54,258 nucleotides of DNA, taken from the NCBI GenBank assembly GCA_028242535.1, contig JAOJYB010000007.1, positions 1 through 54,258 of the forward strand, given 5' to 3'. This DNA comes from Candidatus Nitrosopelagicus sp. GTDB taxonomy: Archaea > Thermoproteota > Nitrososphaeria > Nitrososphaerales > Nitrosopumilaceae. Every line of letters begins with the position of its first letter. Position 1 is the stretch's first letter. Both the position numbers and the translations under genes were made by a program. Shown piece by piece: positions 42,225 through 50,566 of this stretch. The notes under the pieces were generated by a model that did no database searches, was not told where the DNA came from, and was given only the letters and a program-made list of their open reading frames with translations.

Positions 42225-44188
42225 TGAAGTGGGGAGGAAATTTTTCCTTAGTACTAATTTTCTCTTTATTTCTCATCATAAATAATATTTCAGATGTGAA
42301 CGCTCAAGAGACATATGATGAAATATCAATTGAAGAATTTATAGAAATGCAGTTACATTTAGAGAATGGTCCAACAATAAAGAATGGAGTATATACTGTT
42401 GAGAGATTTGTAGGAGGATTGGAATGGCCAACAACAATGACGTTTATCGATGATAATCTGTTTGTTTTAGAGAAAAACAAGGGAACCATACGTCATGTAA
42501 GTAATGGAGAATTAGTTGAAGAGCCAGTGTTAGATCTTGATGTTGCAAATGCGGTTGAAGGAGGATTATTAGGAATAACGTCATATGAAAATAATATCTA
42601 TCTATTTCTAACAGAATCCAATGTAGATGGAGGAGAATCTACTGGCACAGTAATTCTAAAATATTTTTGGGATGGTAAAAATCTGGTTAATAGAGAATTA
42701 GTGAGAGAAGTTATCAAATCTCAAGATGGATATCATCATCATAGTGGGATTTTATTATCAAGAAGTACGATACCAAATCAGATATTAGCCGTAATAGGAG
42801 ATAATTTTCAAGAAACTAGAAATCAGAATATTTTTGACAGTACAATTATTGATGATACAAGCACCATTTTCGATATTTCTGAAAATGAAGTTTTTGCCGT
42901 AGGAATAAGGAATAGTTTTGGATTGACAGAAGATCCAATCACAAAGAAAATTTGGATGACAGAAAATGGACCAGATGGATTTGATGAAATTAATTTAGTT
43001 GAATCAAAATTTAATAGTGGATGGAAGGTCGTTTGGGGCCCTTCATCAGAAAAAGATAGAGATGAATTAGGAAAAAATGATGAATTTGTCTATAGCGAAC
43101 CAGAATTTAGTTGGGAACAAACTATCGGAGTTACTGCAATATCTTTTGTTAATTCAGAAAAATTTCCAGATTTGAAAAATGATGTTTTGGTTGGAGATTT
43201 CAATAATGGTAATTTGTACAAATTTAAATTAAATAATGAACGTACAGGATTCACATTTGAAAATCAAAATCTTAATGATTTGGTATTAAATATTGGCGAC
43301 TCGTATGATGAAATTATTTTTGGTGTAGGATTTCCTGGTATTACAGATATAGAAGTTGGGCCAGATGGATTGATATATGTAGTTTCTATCGGAGATGGTA
43401 CAATTTACAGAATTACACCAGAAGCAAAAAAAATAGATAAGGAACATGATTTTGAATGTGTAAATATAGATAAATTAAGCACGGATTTGTCAGGATGTAA
43501 TCTTTCTAATTTAGAATTAAATGGAATAAATTTATCAGGATTCAATCTTAGTAACGTAAATTTATCGAACTCTAGTCTAAAAAATAGTATACTTACTAAT
43601 GTAAACCTTGATGGAGCAAATCTTAGTAATGTTGATTTAACAAATTCAAAATTAATGAACTCTATCATGACTAATACAAATTTAGAAAATGCTAACTTGT
43701 CCAATACAGATATGCGATTTTCTATTCTTACAGGTTCAAATCTCGATAATGCTGTAATTAGTAATTCCAATATATCAAATGCTAATCTAGAATCTACACA
43801 ATTAGAAAATGCTGTAATTAGTAATTCCGAACTAATGTATTCCAATTTTAAATCATCAAATTTTGCAAATACCGAAATTTCTAAATCAAGACTCTATAGT
43901 TCAGAATTTTCAAATGCTGAATTTTTAAATTCCAGCTTTATAGAAAATGATATTGCATATTCATTTTTTACTAATGCAGATTTTTCTGGTGCAGAAATTT
44001 TTCAAATAACTCCTTACTCAAGTGAAATTTTTAATGGAGAAATTATTTTTTCTGAAGAAACACGTAGTGATGTATGCTTAGGAAAAGGTTTTTCGGTCAA
44101 GATTTTAAATAGAATATTATTCGAATTAGACAAAATAGAAGGCGAATTTTCTGATGATATTAAAAAATTGATATTAAATATCTGTTAG
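42224..44188 (+). CDS. Secreted PQQ-type sugar dehydrogenase-like beta-propeller with pentapeptide-repeat C-terminus
   Basis: The 654-residue protein has a signal peptide (about 1-28, hydrophobic core and an A-x-A-like end VNAQ). Residues 40-400 resemble soluble aldose sugar/sorbosone dehydrogenases: GLEWPTTMTFIDDNLFV, EGGLLGIT, YHHHSGILL (the His of the PQQ site) and GIRNSFGLTEDP. From about 420 to 590 it changes to pentapeptide repeats of the A(D/N)LxN type (SNLELNGINLSGFNLSNVNLS...), a right-handed quadrilateral beta-helix. The C-terminal 60 residues are helical. The fusion would put a carbohydrate-oxidising or binding head on a rigid surface stalk (inference). It is coupled to the site-2 protease. 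Confidence 0.8.
   Translation: MKWGGNFSLVLIFSLFLIINNISDVNAQETYDEISIEEFIEMQLHLENGPTIKNGVYTVERFVGGLEWPTTMTFIDDNLFVLEKNKGTIRHVSNGELVEEPVLDLDVANAVEGGLLGITSYENNIYLFLTESNVDGGESTGTVILKYFWDGKNLVNRELVREVIKSQDGYHHHSGILLSRSTIPNQILAVIGDNFQETRNQNIFDSTIIDDTSTIFDISENEVFAVGIRNSFGLTEDPITKKIWMTENGPDGFDEINLVESKFNSGWKVVWGPSSEKDRDELGKNDEFVYSEPEFSWEQTIGVTAISFVNSEKFPDLKNDVLVGDFNNGNLYKFKLNNERTGFTFENQNLNDLVLNIGDSYDEIIFGVGFPGITDIEVGPDGLIYVVSIGDGTIYRITPEAKKIDKEHDFECVNIDKLSTDLSGCNLSNLELNGINLSGFNLSNVNLSNSSLKNSILTNVNLDGANLSNVDLTNSKLMNSIMTNTNLENANLSNTDMRFSILTGSNLDNAVISNSNISNANLESTQLENAVISNSELMYSNFKSSNFANTEISKSRLYSSEFSNAEFLNSSFIENDIAYSFFTNADFSGAEIFQITPYSSEIFNGEIIFSEETRSDVCLGKGFSVKILNRILFELDKIEGEFSDDIKKLILNIC
43746..43830 (+). 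repeat. Direct repeat within the pentapeptide-repeat coding region
   Basis: The block AATGCTGTAATTAGTAATTC occurs twice (about 43748 and 43808), coding for NAVISNS both times. It is the best conserved nucleotide repeat in the region and points to recent duplication of a two-rung unit in the beta-helix. Confidence 0.7.
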
Positions 44189-44230
44189 AGTAAAGAATCA
44201 GATATTAAACTCAAACATATTCTCCAAATT

Positions 44231-45145
44231 ATGCAATGTCAAAAATGTGAAAATACTGCAGTCTATACCAGAAAATATTCTGGAGAAAGTCTATGCTCTA
44301 AATGCTTTTCAAACTCTATTTTAAGAAAAGCTGCAAAAACCATCTCTAAATATAAAATGATTAAAAATGATGAACTAGTTGTTGTTGGAGTTTCAGGCGG
44401 AAAAGACTCGTTAGTATTACTTAGCATATTGAAAAAGATGTCAGAGACTCACAATTTTAGAATCATCGCTGTAACAATTGATGAGGGAATTCCAGGATAT
44501 AGAGATGAGGCATTGGAAATAGTCAAAAGTTTCTGCTCAAAATTGGATGTAGAGTTTAGAACTTATTCATACAAAGAACTGTATGATGTAACATTATCAG
44601 AATCACTAGAATTAAGAGATGATGAAAAAACTACGTCTTGTTCAATTTGTGGTATTTTTAGAAGAAGAGCATTAGATCATGCTGCAGAAGAACTTGGAGC
44701 AAACGTAATTGCTACAGGTCATAACTTAGATGATTCATTACAGACATTTTTGATTAACACATTATCGGGGGATTCTAACAAGATTGGCTGGATGAGCCCG
44801 GGAAGTGATTCAAAACAAATCAGAAAAATAAAACCCCTTGCAGAAATTTATGAATCTGAAATTGTATTTTATGCATTTACAAATAATTTACCATTTCAAA
44901 CAGAACCATGTCCCCACATGAATGAAGGTATTCGAACTGAGATTCGAGAATTTCTAAATTCCATAGAAGACAAACATAGTGGAATTAAAAATAACATGTA
45001 TCGGTCAATAATCAAAATTTCAGAGATTATGAAAGATTCAAGTTTCAAAGAAAAACGAGTTTGTACAAATTGTGGAAATCAGTGCACAGGCAAGATTTGT
45101 GCCGTGTGTAATATGATTACAGATTTGAAGAAGCAACGATCCTAA
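44231..45145 (+). CDS. ncsA: tRNA 2-thiolation enzyme NcsA/CTU1 (Ncs6/TtcA family)
   Basis: The 304-residue protein has zinc fingers at both ends (CQKCENTAVY...LCSKC and CTNCGNQCTGKICAVCNM), as in CTU1/Ncs6/TtuA-like enzymes, and the PP-loop VVVGVSGGKDSLVLL. CSICGIFRRRALDHAAEELGANVIATGHNLDD contains the catalytic C-x-x-C and the GHNxDD motif. The family thiolates tRNA wobble U34 to 2-thiouridine with a ubiquitin-like sulfur carrier (SAMP/Urm1). The ATG start at 44231 follows a 42-base gap. The SRP RNA gene follows directly. Confidence 0.9.
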   Translation: MQCQKCENTAVYTRKYSGESLCSKCFSNSILRKAAKTISKYKMIKNDELVVVGVSGGKDSLVLLSILKKMSETHNFRIIAVTIDEGIPGYRDEALEIVKSFCSKLDVEFRTYSYKELYDVTLSESLELRDDEKTTSCSICGIFRRRALDHAAEELGANVIATGHNLDDSLQTFLINTLSGDSNKIGWMSPGSDSKQIRKIKPLAEIYESEIVFYAFTNNLPFQTEPCPHMNEGIRTEIREFLNSIEDKHSGIKNNMYRSIIKISEIMKDSSFKEKRVCTNCGNQCTGKICAVCNMITDLKKQRS

Positions 45146-45148
45146 TTC

Positions 45149-45156
45149 AAATATAA
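45149..45156 (+). promoter_or_regulatory. TATA-like box of the SRP RNA gene
   Basis: AAATATAA is centred about 25 bases upstream of the first paired base of the SRP RNA (45177), just after the ncsA stop codon. Confidence 0.55.
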
Positions 45157-45176
45157 CATTCAATTCTATCTAAAAC

Positions 45177-45490
45177 GTAGTAGGGAGGATCAGGGTGCCA
45201 GCCGTGCCCTATTCTGAAACCGGCTATATGCAGAGATCAGCAACTGCTGGGTAAATCTCTAGGCAGGTAACTCCCGCTTGGTGTGCGGAAATGAATTCAC
45301 GCCGAGGCGGGTGGTTGCAGGACAAGGATAATCCGAAGGGATTTTTCCTAAGACCGAACCATCGAAAGGGATGAGGTCCGGGAGGGAGCAATCCTAAGAT
45401 GGAGCATCCACGCTTCCTCGTCTACGTGGGGGATCTTGTATGCCTCGAAATGGGACTATCAGCCTAGATTGGAGCCAGCAGAACTACTAC
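45177..45490 (+). ncRNA. ffs: Signal recognition particle RNA (archaeal 7S RNA)
   Basis: The 314-base GC-rich segment in an AT-rich genome has a closing stem GTAGTAG (45177-45183) / CTACTAC (45484-45490). The Alu-domain part (GTGCCAGCCGTGCCC and CCGGCTATATG, from about 45195) is at the 5' end. A helix 6 hairpin with a GAAG tetraloop (ATCCGAAGGGAT near 45331) is the SRP19 site. The helix 8 block GAGGTCCGGGAGGGAGCA (about 45373) is the SRP54-binding signature. SRP RNA with SRP19 and SRP54 targets nascent membrane and secreted proteins. Ends are set by pairing. Confidence 0.93.
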
Positions 45491-45498
45491 ATTAAATT
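45491..45498 (+). promoter_or_regulatory. TATA-like box immediately after the SRP RNA
   Basis: ATTAAATT begins one base after the SRP RNA closing stem and is 26 bases before the ATG at 45520. This supports that later start for the following gene. Confidence 0.5.
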
Positions 45499-45519
45499 AT
45501 GAATCAGGTGATATGTGAT

Positions 45520-45852
45520 ATGGAAAATTTCATTGGAGTTGGAAATGGACGAACCTATGAGGATTTTCAAAGACAAATTCCAGAACCTGTTAAACCACTA
45601 TTTGATAAATTACGAACATACTGTAAGTCATTAGATGATAAAGTGATAGAGGATGTAAGAATGCACAGAGTAGTTTTTTGTAAAACGATGGTTTTTAGAT
45701 GGTTTGCAGATATGGAACCAACTCAATCATCAATCATAATTAAAATTCAAAAAGAACGAAAAGCAGAACCAATAATTTTAGAGGTTACACCAGAACAAGA
45801 ACTAACAAAAATAGAAGCTACACTCAAAGATGCATTTACAACAATTCGCTAA
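45520..45852 (+). CDS. Hypothetical protein (weakly DUF5655-like)
   Basis: The frame opens at ATG 45499, but ATG 45520 (MENFIGVGNGRTYEDF) fits a TATA-like box at 45491-45498, giving 110 residues. The upstream seven codons look non-conserved. The remaining protein (YEDFQRQIP, FDKLRTYCKSLDDKVIEDV, then alternating strands and a helical end) resembles in outline the small DUF5655-type alpha/beta domain, but I am not certain. There is no signal peptide or catalytic motif. The stop is 4 bases into the convergent acylphosphatase gene. Confidence 0.65.
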   Translation: MENFIGVGNGRTYEDFQRQIPEPVKPLFDKLRTYCKSLDDKVIEDVRMHRVVFCKTMVFRWFADMEPTQSSIIIKIQKERKAEPIILEVTPEQELTKIEATLKDAFTTIR

Positions 45853-46127
45853 TATCTGACTTCAAAGTTTTCAAACTCACCAGTATAATTTTCTTCAGAT
45901 AATTCAAACTCATCAACACGAGAATTTGCAGGTCCAGTTTTACACCAATCTGTTAGAGAGTTAATATTTGATTCTTCACCTTCTGCAACAATTTCAACTC
46001 TGCCATCATCAAGATTACGAATCCAACCAGTCACATTGTTTTTAATTGCCATGACTCTGGTTGATTGTCTGAAAAATACACCTTGTACTCTACCAGTAAC
46101 AAAAATATGAATTCTTTTTTGAATCAT
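45849..46127 (-). CDS. acyP: Acylphosphatase
   Basis: The 92-residue protein is the normal acylphosphatase length and shows both active-site parts: VTGRVQGVFFRQST with the catalytic Arg and the phosphate-binding loop, and VTGWIRNLDDGRVEI with the conserved Asn. It hydrolyses acyl phosphates such as 1,3-bisphosphoglycerate or carbamoyl phosphate. Both of those are proposed substrates of enzymes in the glycan region, though no direct link is implied. It follows rpl2 on the same strand with a 24-base gap. Confidence 0.95.
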   Translation of the reverse strand: MIQKRIHIFVTGRVQGVFFRQSTRVMAIKNNVTGWIRNLDDGRVEIVAEGEESNINSLTDWCKTGPANSRVDEFELSEENYTGEFENFEVRY

Positions 46128-46151
46128 TCTAAAAGATAAATTGAAATTCTA

Positions 46152-46895
46152 TTATTTGATAGATTGCTTTCTTTCCTTAATTCTTGCTCTACCGGTCTTT
46201 CTTGCAGCAATGCTTCCAACTTTGGCACCTGGAGGTGCATCACGAGAAACTGTAGATGATTGTCCAACGTGTTGATGTCGTCCACCACCATGAGGATGTA
46301 CATATGCTGCTTGAGCAACACCTCTGACTATAGGATATTTGTGACCTTTTGATTTGTAACGCATCCATTTAACTCCAGCACGCATTAATGGTCTATCTTC
46401 TACTCCACCACCTGCTAAAGTTCCAATCATTGCTCTATTTTTTGGATTAAGTTTTTTGTATTTACCAGAAGCTAGTTTTAAAATTACTCCATCATCTTTA
46501 TGAGCAAATACGGTTGCATCAGCACCTGCGGATTTCATTAAAGCACCACCATCTCCAAATTGTTGTTCAACATTGCAAACAATTGTTCCATCAGGGATGT
46601 TTTGAATACTAATCACATTACCGTCAATAATTTCAGAATTTAGACCAAAATTCATTCTTTGGCCAACTCTAGTCCCTAAAGGTGCAGGAATAAATGAAAT
46701 TGAGCCGTCTTCAAATCTTACTTTTGCTAGAGGTGCATCACGACCAGATTCATGAACAAGATCAATAATATCTCCTAGATGTTCTTCTTCTAGTGAAAAA
46801 CTCGGATATTTGGCAGGTTTTAGCTTGTAAGTAGCGGCTGCTCTAAACTGCATGCCTCCACGTCCACGTCTACGAACACCTGGTCTTTTACCCAT
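46152..46895 (-). CDS. rpl2: 50S ribosomal protein L2 (uL2)
   Basis: The 247-residue protein begins MGKRPGVRRRGRGGMQFRAA, has LAGGGVEDRPLMRAGVKWM and the signature VRGVAQAAYVHPHGGGRHQHVG, the archaeal form of the H-P-H-G-G-G peptidyl-transferase loop, and ends in a basic tail. It binds 23S rRNA and is needed for subunit joining. In most archaea L2 lies in the S10 operon between L23 and S19. Here it stands apart, next to acylphosphatase and divergent from CDC48, with its own TATA-like box. Confidence 0.96.
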   Translation of the reverse strand: MGKRPGVRRRGRGGMQFRAAATYKLKPAKYPSFSLEEEHLGDIIDLVHESGRDAPLAKVRFEDGSISFIPAPLGTRVGQRMNFGLNSEIIDGNVISIQNIPDGTIVCNVEQQFGDGGALMKSAGADATVFAHKDDGVILKLASGKYKKLNPKNRAMIGTLAGGGVEDRPLMRAGVKWMRYKSKGHKYPIVRGVAQAAYVHPHGGGRHQHVGQSSTVSRDAPPGAKVGSIAARKTGRARIKERKQSIK

Positions 46896-46920
46896 AGTAT
46901 TCGATTGTGCCTAGAATCAT

Positions 46921-46930
46921 GATTTTAAGC
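46921..46930 (-). promoter_or_regulatory. TATA-like box of rpl2
   Basis: GATTTTAAGC on the plus strand (GCTTAAAATC on the coding strand) is centred about 30 bases before the ATG at 46895, giving a leader of only a few bases. Confidence 0.5.
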
Positions 46931-46972
46931 TTGTGATCAGTTTTGAATCGATCAATAGAATAATACGCTAAA

Positions 46973-46980
46973 TATATAAA
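46973..46980 (+). promoter_or_regulatory. TATA box of cdc48
   Basis: TATATAAA is centred about 27 bases before the ATG at 47004. It shares a 108-base divergent region with rpl2. Confidence 0.6.
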
Positions 46981-47003
46981 AAAAGAATGATGAGAGTAAA
47001 GAT

Positions 47004-49238
47004 ATGAGTGAAACTGGTCTTTCCCTAAAAGTTCTAGAAGCATATACTAGAGATGTTGGAAGAGGAGTAGCAAGAATCGATTATGATTCTATGGATTCTC
47101 TAAATGCATCAACTGGTGATGTTATAGAATTAAAAGGAAAGAGACGTACAGTTGCAAAATGTTTGCCTTTGTATCCTTCCGATGAAGGTAAAGGAATTAT
47201 TAGAATTGATGGTTTAGGAAGAAACAACTCTGGAATCGCTATTGGAGATGCAATTACTGTTAAAAAAATAAAGGCAGTTCCTGCAGAAAAAGTGGTAGTT
47301 GCACCATTAGAAGCAATACCACCAATTGATGAGAGGTATTTAGCAGATGCACTAGAAAGTGTACCTTTGATTAAAGGAGATAATGTAATGGTTCCATACT
47401 TTGGAGGAAGATTAACATTCCAAGTAATAGGAGTTACACCAGCTGCAGATGCAGTTCTAATTACACAGAAAACAACATTTCACATAGCCGAAAAAGGTGA
47501 AACACTAAGAGGTGTTCCTCAAGTTACATACGAAGACATTGGCGGAATAAGAGGAGAAATAAAGAAAGTTCGTGAGATGATTGAATTGCCATTAAGACAT
47601 CCAGAAATATTTGAAAAATTAGGAATCGAAGCACCAAAAGGAGTTTTACTTTATGGACCTCCAGGAACAGGTAAAACACTTTTGGCAAAAGCAGTTGCAA
47701 ACGAGAGTCAAGCACATTTCATTAGTATTTCTGGACCAGAGATTATGAGTAAGTTTTATGGAGAAAGTGAAGCCCGTCTAAGAGAAATTTTCAAAGAGGC
47801 AAGAGAGAAAGCACCATCAATTATTTTTGTAGATGAAATTGATTCAATTGCACCAAAGAGAGAGGAAGTGACTGGGGAAGTAGAGAGAAGAGTTGTATCT
47901 CAAATGTTATCATTAATGGATGGATTAGAAGCAAGAGGAAAAGTCATTGTGATTGCTGCAACTAATAGACCAAACGCAATTGATCCTGCATTAAGAAGAC
48001 CTGGAAGATTTGATAGAGAAATAGAAATCAAAGTTCCAGATAAAAAAGGAAGGAAGGAAATTTTGTTAATTCACTCACGAAACATGCCTTTGGCCGCAGA
48101 TGAACATGAATTTCCAGTAAATATTGAAAAGATCGCTGCAGTTAGCCATGGCTATGTTGGTGCAGATTTAGAGTATCTATGTAAAGAAGCAGCAATGAAA
48201 TGTCTTCGAAGATTACTTCCAGAATTGAATTTGGAAGAAGAAAAAATCCCACCAGAGACACTAGATAAATTAATTGTAAATGGCGATGATTTCAAAAAGG
48301 CTCTAGTTGAGGTAACACCATCAGGAATGAGAGAAGTATTCATTGAGAATCCTGATGTTTCATGGGATGAGATAGGTGGTCTTGCAGAGGTCAAACGAGA
48401 ATTGATGGAAGCAGTAGAATGGCCAATGAAATATCCTGGTCTTTATGATAAATTAGGACATAAAATGCCGAGAGGAATTTTGTTACATGGGCCAAGTGGA
48501 ACAGGTAAAACACTAATGGCAAAAGCAGTTGCAACAGAAAGTGAAGCTAATTTTGTCTCAGTTAGAGGACCAGAACTGCTATCAAAATGGGTAGGCGAAT
48601 CTGAAAGAGGAATTAGAGAAATATTCAAAAGAGCAAGACAATCAGCTCCATGTGTTATTTTCTTTGATGAAATTGATTCAATTGCGCCAGTTAGAGGAGC
48701 AGGAGGAGAAACTCAAGTAACTGAAAGAGTTGTCAGTCAATTGCTCACAGAATTAGACGGTATGGAAAACATGCACGGAGTAATTGTACTTGCTGCAACT
48801 AACAGAGCTGATATGATTGATCCAGCATTATTAAGACCTGGAAGATTTGATAAAATTATTTCAATTCCATTACCAGATAAAGACGGTAGAAAGAGGGTAC
48901 TTGAAATTCATTCAAAAGATATACCACTTGCAGATGCAAACGGTCCAGATAAAATTGACTTTGAAAAACTTGCCGAATTAACAGATGGGTTAAGTAGTGC
49001 AGATGTAGCAGCAATAGCAAATACAGCAGTTTCATTAGTAGTTCATGAGCATTTGGATAATGCTGCTCCAGGGAAGAATCTAAGTGATGATGAAACAAAG
49101 AAGATTGTTGATGCTATTGAAAAGAAAGCAGCAGATGCCAAAGTCACAATGAAGCATTATGAGGAAGCAGTTAGGAAAGTAAGAGAACAAAAAGATCTAA
49201 AGATGAACGATAAACTAGTTGCATCATACTACAGGTAG
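47004..49238 (+). CDS. cdc48: CDC48/VCP-like AAA+ ATPase
   Basis: The 744-residue protein has the N-domain (about 1-165; double-psi beta-barrel plus the [10 protein letters not shown] linker) and two AAA domains. D1 has Walker A GPPGTGKT (218-225) and Walker [10 protein letters not shown]2 has Walker A GPSGTGKT near 496, with Ser instead of the second Pro, and Walker B VIFFDEID. Both have the second region of homology with Arg fingers ([16 protein letters not shown]). It unfolds proteins. The C-terminus ends Y-Y-R, a hydrophobic-Tyr-X (HbYX) tail that could dock on the 20S proteasome. Confidence 0.97.
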   Translation: MSETGLSLKVLEAYTRDVGRGVARIDYDSMDSLNASTGDVIELKGKRRTVAKCLPLYPSDEGKGIIRIDGLGRNNSGIAIGDAITVKKIKAVPAEKVVVAPLEAIPPIDERYLADALESVPLIKGDNVMVPYFGGRLTFQVIGVTPAADAVLITQKTTFHIAEKGETLRGVPQVTYEDIGGIRGEIKKVREMIELPLRHPEIFEKLGIEAPKGVLLYGPPGTGKTLLAKAVANESQAHFISISGPEIMSKFYGESEARLREIFKEAREKAPSIIFVDEIDSIAPKREEVTGEVERRVVSQMLSLMDGLEARGKVIVIAATNRPNAIDPALRRPGRFDREIEIKVPDKKGRKEILLIHSRNMPLAADEHEFPVNIEKIAAVSHGYVGADLEYLCKEAAMKCLRRLLPELNLEEEKIPPETLDKLIVNGDDFKKALVEVTPSGMREVFIENPDVSWDEIGGLAEVKRELMEAVEWPMKYPGLYDKLGHKMPRGILLHGPSGTGKTLMAKAVATESEANFVSVRGPELLSKWVGESERGIREIFKRARQSAPCVIFFDEIDSIAPVRGAGGETQVTERVVSQLLTELDGMENMHGVIVLAATNRADMIDPALLRPGRFDKIISIPLPDKDGRKRVLEIHSKDIPLADANGPDKIDFEKLAELTDGLSSADVAAIANTAVSLVVHEHLDNAAPGKNLSDDETKKIVDAIEKKAADAKVTMKHYEEAVRKVREQKDLKMNDKLVASYYR

Positions 49239-49248
49239 TTTTAATAAA
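49239..49248 (+). promoter_or_regulatory. TATA-like box of the gatDE operon
   Basis: TTTTAATAAA begins at the cdc48 stop codon and is centred about 29 bases before the GatD ATG at 49273. Confidence 0.45.
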
Positions 49249-49272
49249 ATACACACGAACTAATTTTCATAA

Positions 49273-50559
49273 ATGTCAGAATTAAAAGGATACAAAGGTA
49301 AAATTCGTGATTTCTTAATTTCAAATAAAGTTGAAGTTGGAGATTTAATCAAAATTACTTCTGAATTGACATTTTCAGGAATTCTGATGCCTAGGTATGA
49401 AAGTGGAGATGAGTCCCATATTGTTCTAAAACTAAAAAGTGGATACAATATTGGAATTGAATTTGAAAAAATCGAGAAGATTGAGAAGATTGGACAAGTA
49501 GAATCAGGTGATGAAAATTCACAGACAATTGAAAAAAATGAAAAATTACCAAAGATTTTGTTATTATCAACTGGAGGAACTATTGCAAGTAAAGTTGATT
49601 ATAGAACAGGTGCAGTAACTCCTGCACTGTCGGCATCAGAATTGTATGAGGCGGTTCCGGAGATTGCAAAAATTGCAAATGTTGATGCAGAAGTATTATT
49701 TTCAGAATATTCAGAGAATTTACAGCCAGAGCACTGGTTAGAGATTGCAAAAAAGGTGGATAGTGTTGCAGATTCAGATTATGCAGGAATAATCATAGCA
49801 CATGGAACAGATACAATGCATTATAGTTCTGCATTTTTATCATTTGCATTATCTGGTTTTAAGAAACCAATTACTCTAGTTGGTTCACAAAGATCATCGG
49901 ATAGACCATCATCAGATGCCGCATTAAATTTGATTGCAGCAACAAAATTCTTAGTAAAAACAGAATCAACAGGAATTTTTGTCGTAATGCATCAAAATGA
50001 GAGTGATGATGCTATAGCATGTCATTTTGGAACACGTGTAAGAAAAAATCATACTAGTAAAAGAAGTGCATTTCAGACAGTTGGTGATGAACCAGCGTTT
50101 GTTGTATACGAGGATAAAATTTTAAAAAATGCAAAAAAAGAGTTCTTTAATGGGAATGAATACAATCCAAAAATTAATCTTGACACAAAAGTTGCATTAG
50201 TTAAATATCATCCAGGATTTGATTCAAAGATTGTTGAATCACTAATAAAATTACAATATAGAGCAATAATTTTTGAGGGAACAGGATTGGGGCATGTAGG
50301 AAAAACAATGTATGATTCAATCAAAAAAGCAAAAGAAAGTGGAATGTTTCTAGGAATGACATCTCAATGTATTGATGGACGTGTGAGTATGACAGTATAT
50401 GAGAGTGGAAGAGATTTACTTGATATGGGAATTATCCCTCTAGAAAATTTGATACCAGAAGTTGCATTAGTTAAAGCAATGTGGGTTTTAGGAAATTCTG
50501 ATTCTTATGATGAAATTAAAAAAATGATGCTGAAAAATTATTCATCTGAGTTTTCTTGA
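49273..50559 (+). CDS. gatD: Glutamyl-tRNA(Gln) amidotransferase subunit D
   Basis: The 428-residue protein has a short N-terminal Sm-like domain (about 1-75) and an L-asparaginase-like body: LLLSTGGTIASKVDYRTGAVTP with the nucleophilic Thr, and IIIAHGTDTMHYSSAFLSFAL with the second catalytic Thr-Asp. GatD releases ammonia from glutamine for GatE, which converts Glu-tRNA(Gln) to Gln-tRNA(Gln). GatDE is restricted to archaea. gatE follows after 7 bases, so the two form an operon. Confidence 0.96.
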   Translation: MSELKGYKGKIRDFLISNKVEVGDLIKITSELTFSGILMPRYESGDESHIVLKLKSGYNIGIEFEKIEKIEKIGQVESGDENSQTIEKNEKLPKILLLSTGGTIASKVDYRTGAVTPALSASELYEAVPEIAKIANVDAEVLFSEYSENLQPEHWLEIAKKVDSVADSDYAGIIIAHGTDTMHYSSAFLSFALSGFKKPITLVGSQRSSDRPSSDAALNLIAATKFLVKTESTGIFVVMHQNESDDAIACHFGTRVRKNHTSKRSAFQTVGDEPAFVVYEDKILKNAKKEFFNGNEYNPKINLDTKVALVKYHPGFDSKIVESLIKLQYRAIIFEGTGLGHVGKTMYDSIKKAKESGMFLGMTSQCIDGRVSMTVYESGRDLLDMGIIPLENLIPEVALVKAMWVLGNSDSYDEIKKMMLKNYSSEFS

Positions 50560-50566
50560 GTGTAAA

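Noticed and set aside
43405-43845. 146-residue minus-strand frame opposite the pentapeptide repeats
   Set aside because: Its periodic composition is the reverse complement of the Asn/Leu/Ser repeat codons; no promoter or family motif.
46124-46321. 65-residue minus-strand frame overlapping rpl2
   Set aside because: It is an alternative frame of the basic C-terminal part of L2 and shows no family similarity.
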